From Brugia malayi (lineage: Eukaryota > Nematoda > Chromadorea > Rhabditida > Onchocercidae), in contig NW_025062478.1 in assembly GCF_000002995.4 (NCBI RefSeq), positions 10,536,001-10,600,000 of the forward strand: a stretch of DNA of 64,000 nt, written 5' to 3'. A model generated the notes under the pieces. That model worked only from the letters and a program-made list of their open reading frames with translations, was not told the DNA's origin and ran no database searches. Every line of letters starts with the position of its first letter. Position 1 is the stretch's first letter. This document shows positions 27,119 through 39,540 of this stretch, in pieces. Both the position numbers and the translations under genes were made by a program.

Positions 27119-28377
27119 GAAGGACAGCAATGAATAAAATGATGATGACACCGCAGTGTGTTCCAAAAAATTGAGACACCGTTCGATTCGCATCGGAAAT
27201 GTGAACGGAGAATAAAGCCAAAGAGTATGCTTAGCTGTTAGAGTGAATGTCCACAACATTTACCAATCACATGCATACATACATACACATACACTCATAC
27301 ATCCCATCGAAATTGATAAATTGATCCATTCAACGATTTTTTTTTGACAAATGTTGAGATAGTTTTCCACTCGAAGTATGTCTTGTATGTCAATGTGTGT
27401 GTGTGTGTCACAGTCACTCTCGACAATAGAGTAGACATTACTTTCTCGGCATTGCACTGCTTTTTTTTAAAAAGACCTCCTACTCAAGAGCGAAATGTAT
27501 TTCAAAGTGTATCATGATGAGAACTGAGTACTCATACACACACATACACAGAGAGAGAGAAAGGATATTTGTGGAAAATATATAAATATAAATAGATCGA
27601 TAAACAAGTAAATAAATATATCAATTTGAATTTTGAAAAAATAAGAAAAAAGTAAAGAAATAGTACAAAGATGCATGCTGCATAATGGCTGATGCATGCA
27701 GTGCAGGTAGTAGAATGCATGACATTGGAGTGCAGTAAAATGCAGCAAGAAGGTTAAGCAATGAAAGAAGTAAAAAGATTCTTCCTTATCATCTATGGCT
27801 ACTCATCTCTCTCATTTTATATTCTAGGGTAATTACAGACAAACCCACGCACACACCCACGCACACGCCCTCTGTGACATGAGAATTTGAAAAAAAGAAA
27901 GCAAACAAACTTTTCTGCTTGTTAGCTTGAATAGTGCTAATTAATTAATTACTGACAGTGACAACGAATAGATTTCTTTTTTTTTTTTTTTTTAAATATT
28001 ATAATATGATGCTAAATGAGCTATGACTGCGATTTAATTTAATAGTTCAAAAATCAGTGTAGTAGTTAAAGTAAATCAAAAATAGAGACGTACAAGCGTA
28101 GGGAACGTTTAGCGTATGAATTGTACGACGGATAATTGCGACCAGAGACTACGTAAACGTAAACACTTGGCAGAAAATGGGAAAGAAACATGGAAAGCTT
28201 TAAATATGCATGAGACAAGAGATACTCAAGTTAAAGTATAATTCCATATGGAATTGGAACTGGGATTGAATAATATGGTTTAGTAATTAATCAAAAAATT
28301 TAAATGAATGCAAAAGTTAATAATACTTGAAATTCAGAAACTAAAGTGAGAAACTACTAGAAAGTTATAATAATTAA

Positions 28378-28474
28378 TAGTAAATATAATAATAATTAAT
28401 AATAATAGTAATAATAATTAATAATAATAATAACAATAGTAATAATAATAATAATAATAATATTAATAATAACG

Positions 28475-28531
<57 letters not shown>

Positions 28532-28865
28532 GTAATAGTAATAATAATATTTAGTAATAATAATAATAGTGTCAATAATAATAAATAATAGTAATAAGTA
28601 TTGATTAGTAATAGATAACATAATATTTTCGTGAAAATCTTCGATGATTGAGTTGATGGCGCGTAACTAGTTAATTAACTATTAATCATCACTATATTAC
28701 TAATTATTACTAAATTCTATTGCTAATTATTATTACTAAATATTATTATTATTAATTATTATTATTATTAAATATCATTATTATTAATTATTATTACTAC
28801 TATCATTATTACTAAATATTATTATTATTATTAGTTATCATTATTACCATTATCAATTATATTAT
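28378..28865. repeat. (AAT)n block followed by (ATT)n block
   Basis: AAT/TAA triplets dominate 28378-28610. After a 70-base spacer, ATT/TTA triplets dominate 28685-28865. The two blocks are reverse complements of each other, giving an extended imperfect inverted repeat. This may be slippage on both sides of a palindrome or two independent expansions. Confidence 0.85.
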
Positions 28866-30245
28866 TAAACAAGCTATAAACTTGTTCATTTAAATTGTCC
28901 CTGATTAAATGCATTTAATTCGAAAACTTTACGAATTACGCATTCATTTCACATAATACTTCAGCAACGCATTCTCATCACATTCTACAATCATTGAAAT
29001 AGACAAGCATATTCCTTCCACGTCAATTACTTATTGTTTTCTTATTTTTATGGATATACTCTAACCTTCTATACTACATATCGTCTACACTATTTATTCC
29101 GATGCTCTCAATCCCTCACTTGCAACTTCTCGTAATCTTATCAATCTCTCCGTCCTCTTCATAAACAACTATATTTCCACTCTAAAGGAAATTCATTTTG
29201 GCTTAACTGGTTTTGCACTCGAACACTGAGAAATTTTATTGTTTGTTTACTAAGTTTTTACTCCCATCGGCTGCATTAAATTGTGTTGTAAAAGTACCTT
29301 TTATTTTCAACCAAATAGTCGAATTGAATTAGAAAACGAAAAAGAATTGAGATGTGCTTGGTAGAAATGTTAAAAGGTTGAGTGAAATGCGGGAGGAGAA
29401 AGAGAGTTAAGTGTGAGAGGATGAAAAGTGACGAATAGATTTGTATAGGATTCTCTTTCATTTTTACTCTTAGAAAATTTTCTTTACATGAAAAAAATTT
29501 TTACGTTGTATGTATACTTTATATTTCGTATTATACGTCATATTTTACAATATAACACGCTATACTATACGTTTCTTTCTTTTTTTTTTTTTTTTCATTC
29601 TCTGTAGCTCGAAATTTTACTGTGACATTATCATTTACGATCTATCGCTAGAATATAATTAAACTGACATGTGTCATTGAACTAAGAACATCAACAATAA
29701 AACAAATGATCGTATTACTGATGAATAGTTTAGATATGTTGTGTGTTGCTATGGCGAAATGACGCGTTCAAAAAATGACATAGTTGAAAAATGAATAAAA
29801 ATTTGCAGATTTTTAAAGTAAATCATTTGAATTCAATGAAAAGTGATCAAAAATATGAACAGATATTAGCAAATCTGAATAATAAGGATCAGCTAAATGA
29901 AAAATGGTACTACTGCTGCTGGTGGTGCAGCCGAACAGTTGACGACTGTTCGACTGATTATTTGAATTATTAAACGTAAAAGAAGTAAAAACGTGCTATA
30001 TTTGTACTAAAAACGTACTATTGCTAATAATTACTGTTTACTTATTGCTGCATTCTGATTTGCATGACGTCACTGTTCTTTCAGAAATCAACAACAACGT
30101 TAATAAGAACAATATCAAAAGCTTTGCTTTTGATTAGCAATTCTATACAAGGAAATTTTTCTCTTCTTTTATCCTCTACTTGTTTTTTCTCTTTTCTCTT
30201 ATTTTTTGATATTTTATATCCGGTGACTGAAGTGTTAGTATTGGA

Positions 30246-33200
30246 ATGTCCATGAAATTTTTCGCGGGTTTACAAGATTTCTTGGGTTTGCATGATACGT
30301 CATCATCAAACAATGAACAGCAGCAACAGCAGGAACAACAGCTAGTATCATCTGCTTCAACAACAGCAACAACACCACCAGCAGTAGTAGTAGGAGCAGC
30401 AACAACTTCTTCATTATTATCATCACCTTCAGTATTGTCAGCCAATTTGAACTCCATTGAAAGCGAAAGAAATTCGGTGAAATATATTTCTGATATTAGT
30501 AATAATTGCACCGTTGTCCAGAAAGAACAACAACAACTTCAAAAAATAACACTGGACGATTCGAAAGGTTAGTGTTCCATATGGTAGGAAGAAAATTAAT
30601 TACTTACTAAGATATCCAAACAGAAGCAATCATCTTATCAGTTGTACTTTTACAATTAGTATTTATTTGCTTTATGAGAGCGTTTACCATTTGTATCATC
30701 AGTGAAAGTTTTTAGAAACTTCTTGTCATTTTATTTTAATGCCTTCCTTTGTTGTGCTATGATGCTAGTCAAAATTAGTTCTTTGCAAAGCATCCTAAGA
30801 AAATTTAGCTAGAGAAGTCATCATATCGTTTCGTTTAATTTGTTGCTAAGAGTTTGGACTGTGACTTTTTCAGAAATCACAGATGCAGAAGAAAAGATAC
30901 AGCATTGTTCTCATAGACGAAATGTTCATTTTCCGGATGTTATTGTAACGGATTTCTACGATGCACCGACAAATGTCTTCACTAATAAGAGTGAGATAAA
31001 TTTAACTTGTTGATAAGAATTGAATGTATTGTTCAAGTAATTTTTTTTTACTGATCCAATTAATTTAATCCAGAGCTCTCTTCAAAAAAATTTGCCAGGG
31101 AAATATGGAGTTCATTAATAAAATAAGAAAAATGATCATAATTCGAGCAGAGTTAAACTGATCTGAATTCGTTGCTATTCTTTTTGTCAATTTCATGTTG
31201 CTTTCGATTCTGTCGTACCGAATATTCGTATTTATATTGATTGCCACTGAAAAGGATTTCTTTGATAAACTTCAAAAGTAACAAAAATTATCAAACACAT
31301 CGTAGATTTGTCGAAAATTTGTAATTTTGCAATAAGCAGTCATTTGCGACTAATTCATCATGTGTGTTTGTTATCCGTATCATATTTGCAGATGCAAATG
31401 ACACCAGTGCCATCAGTCTTTCCTACCTAAATGCTTGCAGACGTTTGAGAATCGATCCAATCCAAACTGTGCAAGAACAAATAGCAGTAATTTTTTAATT
31501 TAACTTTTTTTGATTTACTTTGAGAAGGAGAGACATTAGGATTTCAGACGCAGTAGCAATTTTTATCAAGTTCATTTACTCCATCAAACAGTTTCTGCAA
31601 TTCGTTCGATAAAGTTGGTGACACCTAAGATACAGTTTTTGTCACATTTCCTCTTATCTCTTCACTATACAACTTCATTATGCGTAATATGCCTTATAAG
31701 AATATTAAAAGTCTTCGTAGCCGAGAAGAAACATTCGACTGACAACCATTGATTAAAATATTATAACAGAATTCATTAAAAATGGAGCTTAACTAATTTT
31801 TGGGAAATACTAGCGTTAAAAAGTATTAAGCTGTAGAAATATCCGAAAGTTTCAAATAAATCGAAATAAATAATATGTGTTGATCAGCTGTCTCCTTGTT
31901 TCTCATCTCAGCCCCAGCTGTAAGGGAAGTTAATAAAATAGTGTAGGGATAATAGGTTTGTTCAGAAAGATCAGCGTTAAACCATCCTGCGTTCGGTTGT
32001 TTGTTTTATGAGTAGAATTTTGTGATTTTTGGATATTTGTCAGCTTTATTCGAGAATTATAAGGATAAAGAAAATATCAAATCTTGAACTCATTGATTAT
32101 TGATTCCTTTATTTTCTCTGGTAAAAGCTATTTCAGTGTTTTCATCAAGTGGTCGGTGTACGGCAAGAATGTCTCTCTTTAAAGGGTTTGTTTTTTGTTT
32201 TTTTTTTTTTTTTTTCCTTGTCATAGTAATAGATTTTAAATGCTGTGAAGCTGTAAATTTAATTTTCTTTTTCTTCCATTGTTTAAGCAATGATGAAAAT
32301 TTAGTTAATTTCTTTTCAAAAACAAAACTGCTATAAAGTCATAATTAATGATTACCATTGAGAGAAATAAATTTAGGTCATCGCTTATCTTCTGCTGATA
32401 TGGAATGTTTGGAAGAAATTTTCAATAAAGTTCAGTTTGACATGCTTGATTTCGAATATACCTTTTTAGATGATGATGTAAGTTGTTCAGACTCATTTAT
32501 GCATAGCTAATTTATTATTTTGTAAAGATTTTTCGTCATATATTTGTTAATCCTGTTGATATTTCTTAATGCTACCAGAAATGTCAAAGCTTAGTCCAAT
32601 TAGCACTTGCACCGTAATGGGAAATGAAAGAATTTGTTCCAATATAAGGAATTATCAGTCTTTTTCCCAAACAACCTGCGGTCTGCAGGACCGAATATAA
32701 TTCATAATAATTTCACTGCTTCTGTAATGTTAGAAATTTTAATTCATGAACCTTACGGAATCTTTTTGCAGCTTTTAATAGTGAAATTCTAGGAATGATT
32801 TCTCATTATCTTGGTGTGTGATTCTTAATATGGATTATTTGTTTCAGAGTGCTGTCTGCCTTGGTGAGATGCTTGAATTTTATGACTCTGCAGTGAAATT
32901 AAATTTATCGTTCAATAAGCAAATCAATTTGCGCGGTTGGCAAGCCATATGTAAAGCTGTAAGGGATGTAAGTTTTTTCGTCATGTTCTAAAATAGAATT
33001 GGTTTTATGTTTTCACAAAACTATTTTCAATTTTTGACTACAGTTTTGATATTAAAATGATGTTATAGAGGTTTTCAAGCCTTTGCAATCTGGTGTAATG
33101 TTTTTAATGTTCTGAGGAAATCTTTCTCATCTGAAAATGGATTTACCCAAACATTTAAGCTTACTTCAGATCTTTGTCTATTTCGATACATTCGCTTTTT

Positions 33201-36200
33201 TCCTCTATAGTTTAATTTATCAATTTCATAAAGATACGTATACTTTGAATTCTTGACCTTCGTTTACGTTGAACTTTTTTTTTTTTTGTTGTTGTTTAGG
33301 CACCTTCTATGCAATATTTAAATTTGCGCTACACATCCTTATCTGATCGTGCCGTACCAGTGTTGGCTCGAGCTTTACGTTCCCAGTCATCGTTAACTAT
33401 TCTACATTTGGAAAATGTTTCTCTTTCTGGGCGAAACTTGATTTTAGTCGGTTCGTGCGATATATTTTTCATTAATATCAGATGACGGAAGTGTCTATGG
33501 AATTCGAAAATGTAATAGTGTTTCAAGGATTATAATTATGAAAAATACGGGATAAAGTTTCTTGAATGCGGAAAAATTCGGATTGATTTCATTACATAAA
33601 ATGATAAGGGAATATGATTTTTTTAATCTGTGAAATATTTTGTCCAATGAAGTAACAAGGAGATAAGTTAAATCACTATTAGTACTATTGATTAATATTA
33701 GAACTACTGGTACTCTTTGTAAAGTGTATCTCCGAATGAATAATGTAAGCACTGTCTCTCCTTGAGGTGGAAAATTCAGTGTTAATACTAAATTGTTTAA
33801 ATGAAACATTCTTGTCCTGAACTTGCATAAAATACAATATGCAACTTTCAAACGTACGTGATCTTATTACAGGATGTGCACTAAAGGGAAATACGATGCT
33901 GCGAGAGCTTTATTTGGGTGAGAATAATTTACAGCCTGCAGATGGTGCTCATATTTATCAGATTATCATCACCAGTGTATCAATTCAACTGCTTGACCTA
34001 CGGAACAATCAGTTGCAGGTTTGTGTGTATTTATTTGAAAATTTTAAGTGAATAAAATGGAATCTTCTTTATTGGTTGATAGATGAAGAATATATTACTC
34101 AATGTCCCATAGAAAATCTTAAAATACTGAGTAATAATAATGGAGCCAGTAAAAAAGTTCTGTAATTCGTATTGTGTTACCTTTAATGTGACTTAATGTC
34201 TTGCTGTTATTATTAATCATTGTGCTGTGGTAATAGTCAGTTTTAATATAGCCAAATCGTCAAATATTCTATTATGAATTTAGGATGGTGGTTTACGTCA
34301 TATTTGTGACGCACTGAGACACCGTGAAACAACGAAAAGTAGTTCGTTATCAGCACTGGTACTGTGGAATAATAGATTAACAAGTAGTGGAATGGAAGCA
34401 TTGGCGCAAGCATTGGTTGGTTCTCGGTTACTCTTTTTTATTAGTCTTTACTGATGGATTTTTTATTATCTTTTTTTTTGGGATAATTTGATAGATTTAT
34501 CGAACTATTTTGTATGAATTTTTGAATGAACTATAGAAACCAGTAATATTTAATAAATGATAGCTAACATTATTGAATTAAAACAGTGGCAAATATTAGT
34601 GCTCCAAATACATCAGACATAGTTCTTAGAGCAAAAATCTTTTGGGAAACTGGTTAACGTGTCAATTTTTACACTTCAGATAGAGAATAGTAAATTGGAA
34701 ACTCTGAATATTGGTAATAACAGCCTGTTATTGGAAGGTATTGTTAAGTTGAAGCCAGCATTACAAAAGAATTGTAGTTTGCAGAGGCTTGGCTTGCAGG
34801 CGACAAATCTTGACTGTCAAAGTATGTTCACTCTTTCATCTGTTTAAACTTTATGAGATCTTTTTAGTAAATCCGGAATTCTCTTGATGTTTAATTTTGT
34901 CACTTATTTAATATTGTGATTATGCGAATTGCTGATTATGTAATAGCTACCTTAATTCGCCATGTCATCTATCAGACGGTTTTTTTTTAAATATTTTAAC
35001 CTGAATATCTTTGAAATGCTGAGTATCTTTTATTAAATTACTGAAAAAAGAAAATTGAGTAAATTACTTGAAATTACTGCTATTGTATTTTGCATACTTA
35101 CATATTGTTTCGCCAATTATTTAAGAATTTTTTAGCATCAGTCAGGTTTCCTTAAGATTAAATGTCGGAGTAGAAAGTAAATGTAATAGATATTTCATGT
35201 ATAATTGTATTGGGTTAATGCATTGATCTGTTTTTATTTTCTGGTTCAGTCAAATTTAAAGCGGTTATGGAACTGTTTTTAGGTGCAATTGTGTTGGCAG
35301 AATGTTTAGCCGATAATAAAGTGATGATACGGCTAGATTTACGAGATAATCCCCATATTGGATCGGCTGGCTTATTGGCACTTCATCTCGCAATGAAAAT
35401 GAATACTTCACTAACAGTTCTGAATTTGGATATATCGGTTGCCCAATCCAGTAGCTTAAAGGTTTTGCGTTTTTTTATTTAAGTAGCATGTTTTTAGCAT
35501 TATTTGAAATGTTTATTTTATGCAAATCAAATTTGTTTTAGAAAATTCCGAAGTTAGATGTTAATTCAGTTAGTATTAGTGGAATAAATGGCTTAAACTT
35601 TAATGGATTTCTTTATTATAATGTAATATATGGTACAGTGAGATGAATAGGATAGTTCCTATATGATTATATGACTAACACACTTGGCCAGCTATCTAAT
35701 AGTGCATTTTGCTTAATAGCATAGTCAAGTTGTGAACTAACCTCTTAAATCTGCTTAATATGCAACCAATTTTCTATGCAATGTTTGCACTTTTCATTAC
35801 ACTCGGTTAGTATGACTTTTTCTAGTTAGTTTATTTTCTTTAATACGTCGTGTACATCAATATATTATGAAGTTTGAGATTAATTTTTTCTAAAATTATA
35901 TAAGTACAATATCTCTTGTGATGCTTGGAGAGCAAGTATTACTGATAAATTACTTGTTTTCTTTTCTATTTGAATACAAAAACACCTGTCTTTCAGGTTA
36001 AAGAATATCAGGAGCAATTTGAAGTTTATTATGATGAAATTAAAATGTTTTGCGAACGAAATAAAGAAATTGCACTTAAAAAGCTTTCGGTCCTTACAAC
36101 AGTCGAAGACGTTGTCGCTGCAACGGATGTGACACATAGCGAAGAGAATACGGAAATGAAGAAGGATGAAGAGAAAGAAGATGAAGAAGAAAAACAGAAA

Positions 36201-39200
36201 ACAAAAATGACAAGAAATGGACAAATTAATAATTTAGAGGTTGCCCAACGAAAAATAGCCACAACATCAAAGAGTCCGATTTGGTTATTAGGTCGATCTT
36301 CATCTTTAACATGCACCGAGACTGTCCATGATATCTCAGTGAGTGCCAGTTTCTCCTATGCCATTTTTTTTCCTTCATTAGTGGAATTTCTTTTATAAAA
36401 GCTTTGCTCAGAATTATACAATTCTGTCGCCATTGGGGCAATTCGTCAATAAGAGAAATAATGAATGAACTCATATGAAGAAAAATGAAGAATATGAAGC
36501 AAGTAGAAGTTTTTTTCTCCTATTTAACAGTTTTTATGCAGCAAAAAAGTTAAAGTGATCAAAAATAAGATGAATGTTATATTTGTATGTATATAAATGT
36601 TCATACAAATATAATATTTACACAGTTAATGCTTGAATTGCTTCACATCAAATACCAACGATACATCATGTTCCACTCTTTATTTGAATTCCATTAATTA
36701 GGTGTAGTACGGTTGAAGGACATAAATTGATGTCTTTAAACGTCCATTATTCATTGTTCATTTATCAATTTAGGAACGTGTTGCGCAGATGACTCATCAT
36801 TCATTAGCACTCATTGAGAAAATTCCGGACAGCATCACTACTATCAAAAAACAATCGGATGAAAGTCACCCGGCATTGTTTACGAAAAGTATGATTCTAT
36901 CGGTTTTTAATACTTTGATAAATCATTTTTATCTAACTAATAAAAATGTCCATTTATCTAATACAGTCTATCCTTAACTGTTGAATTGTGACATTGTCAA
37001 AGCTATTTGTAGATTCGTCGAATAACATCAGTATCTAAAATCACGTTAAGCAATAGAACTAATTCTTTGTTGATGTTTTGCCAGTATTTCGGTCTATAGG
37101 TAGCAACTTTCTTCAGTTTTTTGATGCTACTAAAATATTAATTATAATACCTTGTCCTTGCTTCTCATGTATTTATATAGTGGCAGAAGTCCGTCAAAAG
37201 ACTAAGCAGGAAAAAATATCACAATGCTTTACAGTTTCGACGTTAAGTTTGAATGAGATAAAACTAGAAAATTCTTGTTGCAAAAAATAAATTCTGAATT
37301 CAGGCGAATTGTCAAAATGTCCATCTCTTCCTTCAATAGCTCCCGGTGACTATCTTGAAGCTGGAGTAAATACACCGGTAAAAAAAATATCACGGCGATT
37401 TACAGTTTCAACATCAAGTTTGAATGAAACAAATCCGCGAGATGTCGCTCGAATAAAGTCAAGATTTAAGGTACTTCAGTATTGTTGATGAAGCCGTATT
37501 TGGCTAGATTACTATGTCTGATTTCACCTTGAACATGAAAAAATTAACTTCGCAGTTTTAGTGGAATTTTTCTTTTGTTAAAAATTGTCCATTCTTCGCA
37601 ATTTTTAGGTGGAACAGGTGGGTCCATCGATTCAAAAAACGGCAAAAGCTAAATCAGATGATTGTATTTCACTACAGCGATCACTCAGCGAAAGTTCTGG
37701 GGTGGATAGACGGGAACCCGAATTTTTGAGTAGAGAAGATGCAACCCTAGAAGTCGAAAATTTTATAGCTGAAAAATCAAAAGAGTCAGAAAGTTCTGGA
37801 TTTTCTAGTATCGATGAATTATCAGGAAGCTTTGAATTTCGAAATGGTGAGAAGAGCATAAAATGCACATTATCTGAAGATGTTCAAGGAAAAGATGAAA
37901 GCTGTGATACGAGAAATGCGATTAATTCTCACGAAGAAATTACAGCTCAGAAGCACGAATCTGACGAAGATCTTCAGTCTAATTCTGTGCAATTCACTGC
38001 TGTCGTTACTTTACAACGTGGACCAGATACGCCACCAATACAGGACTATTTTGGCGATGCTACATTTGTGGTTAAATTCACGGATAATATTGCTCTAAAG
38101 CTTGACGTTGAGAAATGCTCTAATTATGAACAAGCTATTAGTGTAAATCATCCGACAGAACAGTTACAACACAAAGAAAAGAATTATGAAAAAAATGTAA
38201 CAATGCAATCTGAAACATCTCTGTCCAGTTGTTCTGTAGTAGAAGATGATTCTACAGATACGAGTGTAGTAAAGGAAGTAGTTCGAGATGTAATCAATTA
38301 CGTCGTTTATGAGGTAAACTGTGTTTTTTTTTTTTCCTAAAAACTCGCGTAAGAAGCATTATTCCTTTTTTTGAATTCTAATAATTCTTAAAAACATAGA
38401 GAAAGTGAATGGACAGAATGATTTTATAAATTAACTTTTTGGCCATCTTTGGAAATATTTTTTAGTATATAGTTATTATAGCAATAATATTGATGAAATT
38501 AATTTCATAGTGATGCCATATCCTGCGTGTCATGAAATTGCAATTCTATAGCTTACTATTTCATTTTTTTGTTCCTTCATGATTATACAAAATTCATTTC
38601 ATTTATTTTTCATTAAATTCATTTCACGTTGCTTTATTTATTTATTTTTTTTAGATAAGTGACGATGATTCATTTTACTACCGAAAGATTTCATTTGGTA
38701 CTACAAGCGGCAGCAATGAAAGCTCACCATCGGTTCATTCGTCGTCAGCTATTTCTAGGTAATGCATATAGACGTATAAATGAACTCTGTCATTCATATC
38801 GCATAATTCTCTCACTTTAGATATAACTAGAAGAGGAAAGGAGAAGATGATAACTTTAAAAAGATGATTATAATCATAAAGATAATTCATATTTTTAATT
38901 TCCAGCTGCATTCAACTTTGATGATCTACTTTTAATTTTTCTTGGTGTGAACCTATTTGAAACATCAGTTGCTCCATCATTAAGATAGATCATCCTGTAT
39001 TGGTTTAGAGTATCTTCCGGTTTGAAATCCATTTTTCAGCATTTTTCCATAATATTTCCTATTTTCAGAAGTTCATCAAGCTTTACATTGAATCCATCAC
39101 ATGATGCAGAAACGGATGATGATGTTATACGTAATGTAGTACGTGGTTTGGTGCGAGATATATTGTTGCAGGAGAAAGAATTACTGAGGCGAAGTTTAAG

Positions 39201-39258
39201 GAAGAAACGGCGACATCTTATTACAATGCCTAAAATGGATCATAGATCGAGTAGCTGA
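30246..39258 (+). CDS. PPP1R37: PPP1R37 (LRRC68)-type leucine-rich repeat PP1 regulatory subunit
   Basis: PPP1R37 binds and inhibits protein phosphatase 1 in vertebrates. Exons: 30246-30567, 30874-30990, 31392-31486, 32137-32155 (predicted microexon), 32377-32477, 32848-32967, 33300-33450, 33873-34018, 34284-34415, 34680-34821, 35283-35461, 35997-36338, 36774-36888, 37304-37470, 37609-38313, 38655-38758 and 39069-39258 (TGA); 1,048 residues. The N-terminus is Gln/Ser/Thr-rich. RNVHF at 123-127 fits the PP1-docking RVxF motif. Leucine-rich repeats run from about 186 to 508, with GHRLSSADMECLEEIF, LNLSFNKQINLRGWQA, TILHLENVSLSGR, LRELYLGENNL and LVLWNNRLTSSGM matching human PPP1R37 closely. An acidic Glu/Lys stretch is at about 550-575, and a basic RRFTVS site at 691-696. 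AATAAA lies 20 bases after the stop. Alternative ends are listed separately. The start is the first in-frame ATG; the ATG at 30252 is also possible. Confidence 0.93.
32137..32155 (+). CDS. PPP1R37: Predicted 19-nt microexon of the PPP1R37-type gene
   Basis: The exon ending 31486 closes in phase 0, but the exon opening at 32377 must be entered in phase 1 to read GHRLSS. A segment of 3n+1 bases is therefore missing. Alignment with human PPP1R37 also leaves a gap of about five residues. At 32137-32155 an acceptor (CTATTTCAG) and a donor (G/GTGTAC) frame exactly 19 bases coding CFHQVV plus one base, which repairs both phase and length. Other candidates, such as a 10-nt one near 31968, fit less well. 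Confidence 0.55.
37181..37290 (+). CDS. PPP1R37: Alternative terminal exon from a duplicated exon segment
   Basis: The acceptor TTTATATAG opens in the phase left by the exon ending 36888 and encodes 36 more residues to TAA (37288-37290), giving a 696-residue short form. Its sequence KISQCFTVSTLSLNEI is a diverged copy of KISRRFTVSTSSLNET in the next exon (37304-37470); the DNA match spans about 50 bp at roughly 80% identity. An AATAAA at 37286-37291 overlaps the stop codon. It may be a real short isoform or a decaying duplicate. Confidence 0.45.
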
Positions 39259-39277
39259 TTACCTGTCTGCTTAGCAA

Positions 39278-39283
39278 AATAAA
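39278..39283 (+). terminator. Poly(A) signal AATAAA, main PPP1R37-type isoform
   Basis: A canonical hexamer 20 bases after the TGA at 39256-39258, implying a very short 3' UTR. Confidence 0.6.
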
Positions 39284-39540
39284 GAGATCCCTTATGTAAG
39301 TCTTGTAAATAATGGAAAATATTCTATATCTAACAGTGATCAAATAAGGATATGAAAATTAGTATGCTATAGGCCTATGACCTTTTAATGTTATTTTGAT
39401 TAGGCATGTTTCCTGATTTGGAAATTTAATTTTGAATTTAATTATCACAACACAGAAATGAGAATTTTATTTTTATGTGTCTTTTAGGCATACCTGTTGT
39501 GTAAAATATGTCATATCTGAGTGATTTTTTTTTTTTTCAG

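Larger units (their letters stand above)
24603..30245. other. Intergenic region between divergent egl-10 and PPP1R37-type genes
   Basis: About 5.6 kb that must contain the promoters of both divergent genes. It holds many microsatellites: TG (26335-26380), GA/CT tracts (26509-26669), CAA-like (26845-27118), CA (27271-27300) and AAT/ATT (28378-28865). A 134-bp stretch at 28085-28240 is less repetitive and has a 41-codon ORF (see findings). Other ORFs here are repeat translations. No gene was accepted. Confidence 0.55.

Noticed and set aside
26791..27259. Overlapping ORFs of 95-109 codons on both strands
   Set aside because: Low-complexity translations of AAC/GAT triplet repeats.
30176..30511. 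Minus-strand ORF of 111 codons
   Set aside because: Antisense of the Gln/Ser/Thr-rich first exon of the PPP1R37-type gene.
31905..31931. Alternative 8-nt or 32-nt microexon near CCCCAGCT/GTAAGG
   Set aside because: Good splice sites, but lengths leave phase 2, not the phase 1 needed before GHRL.
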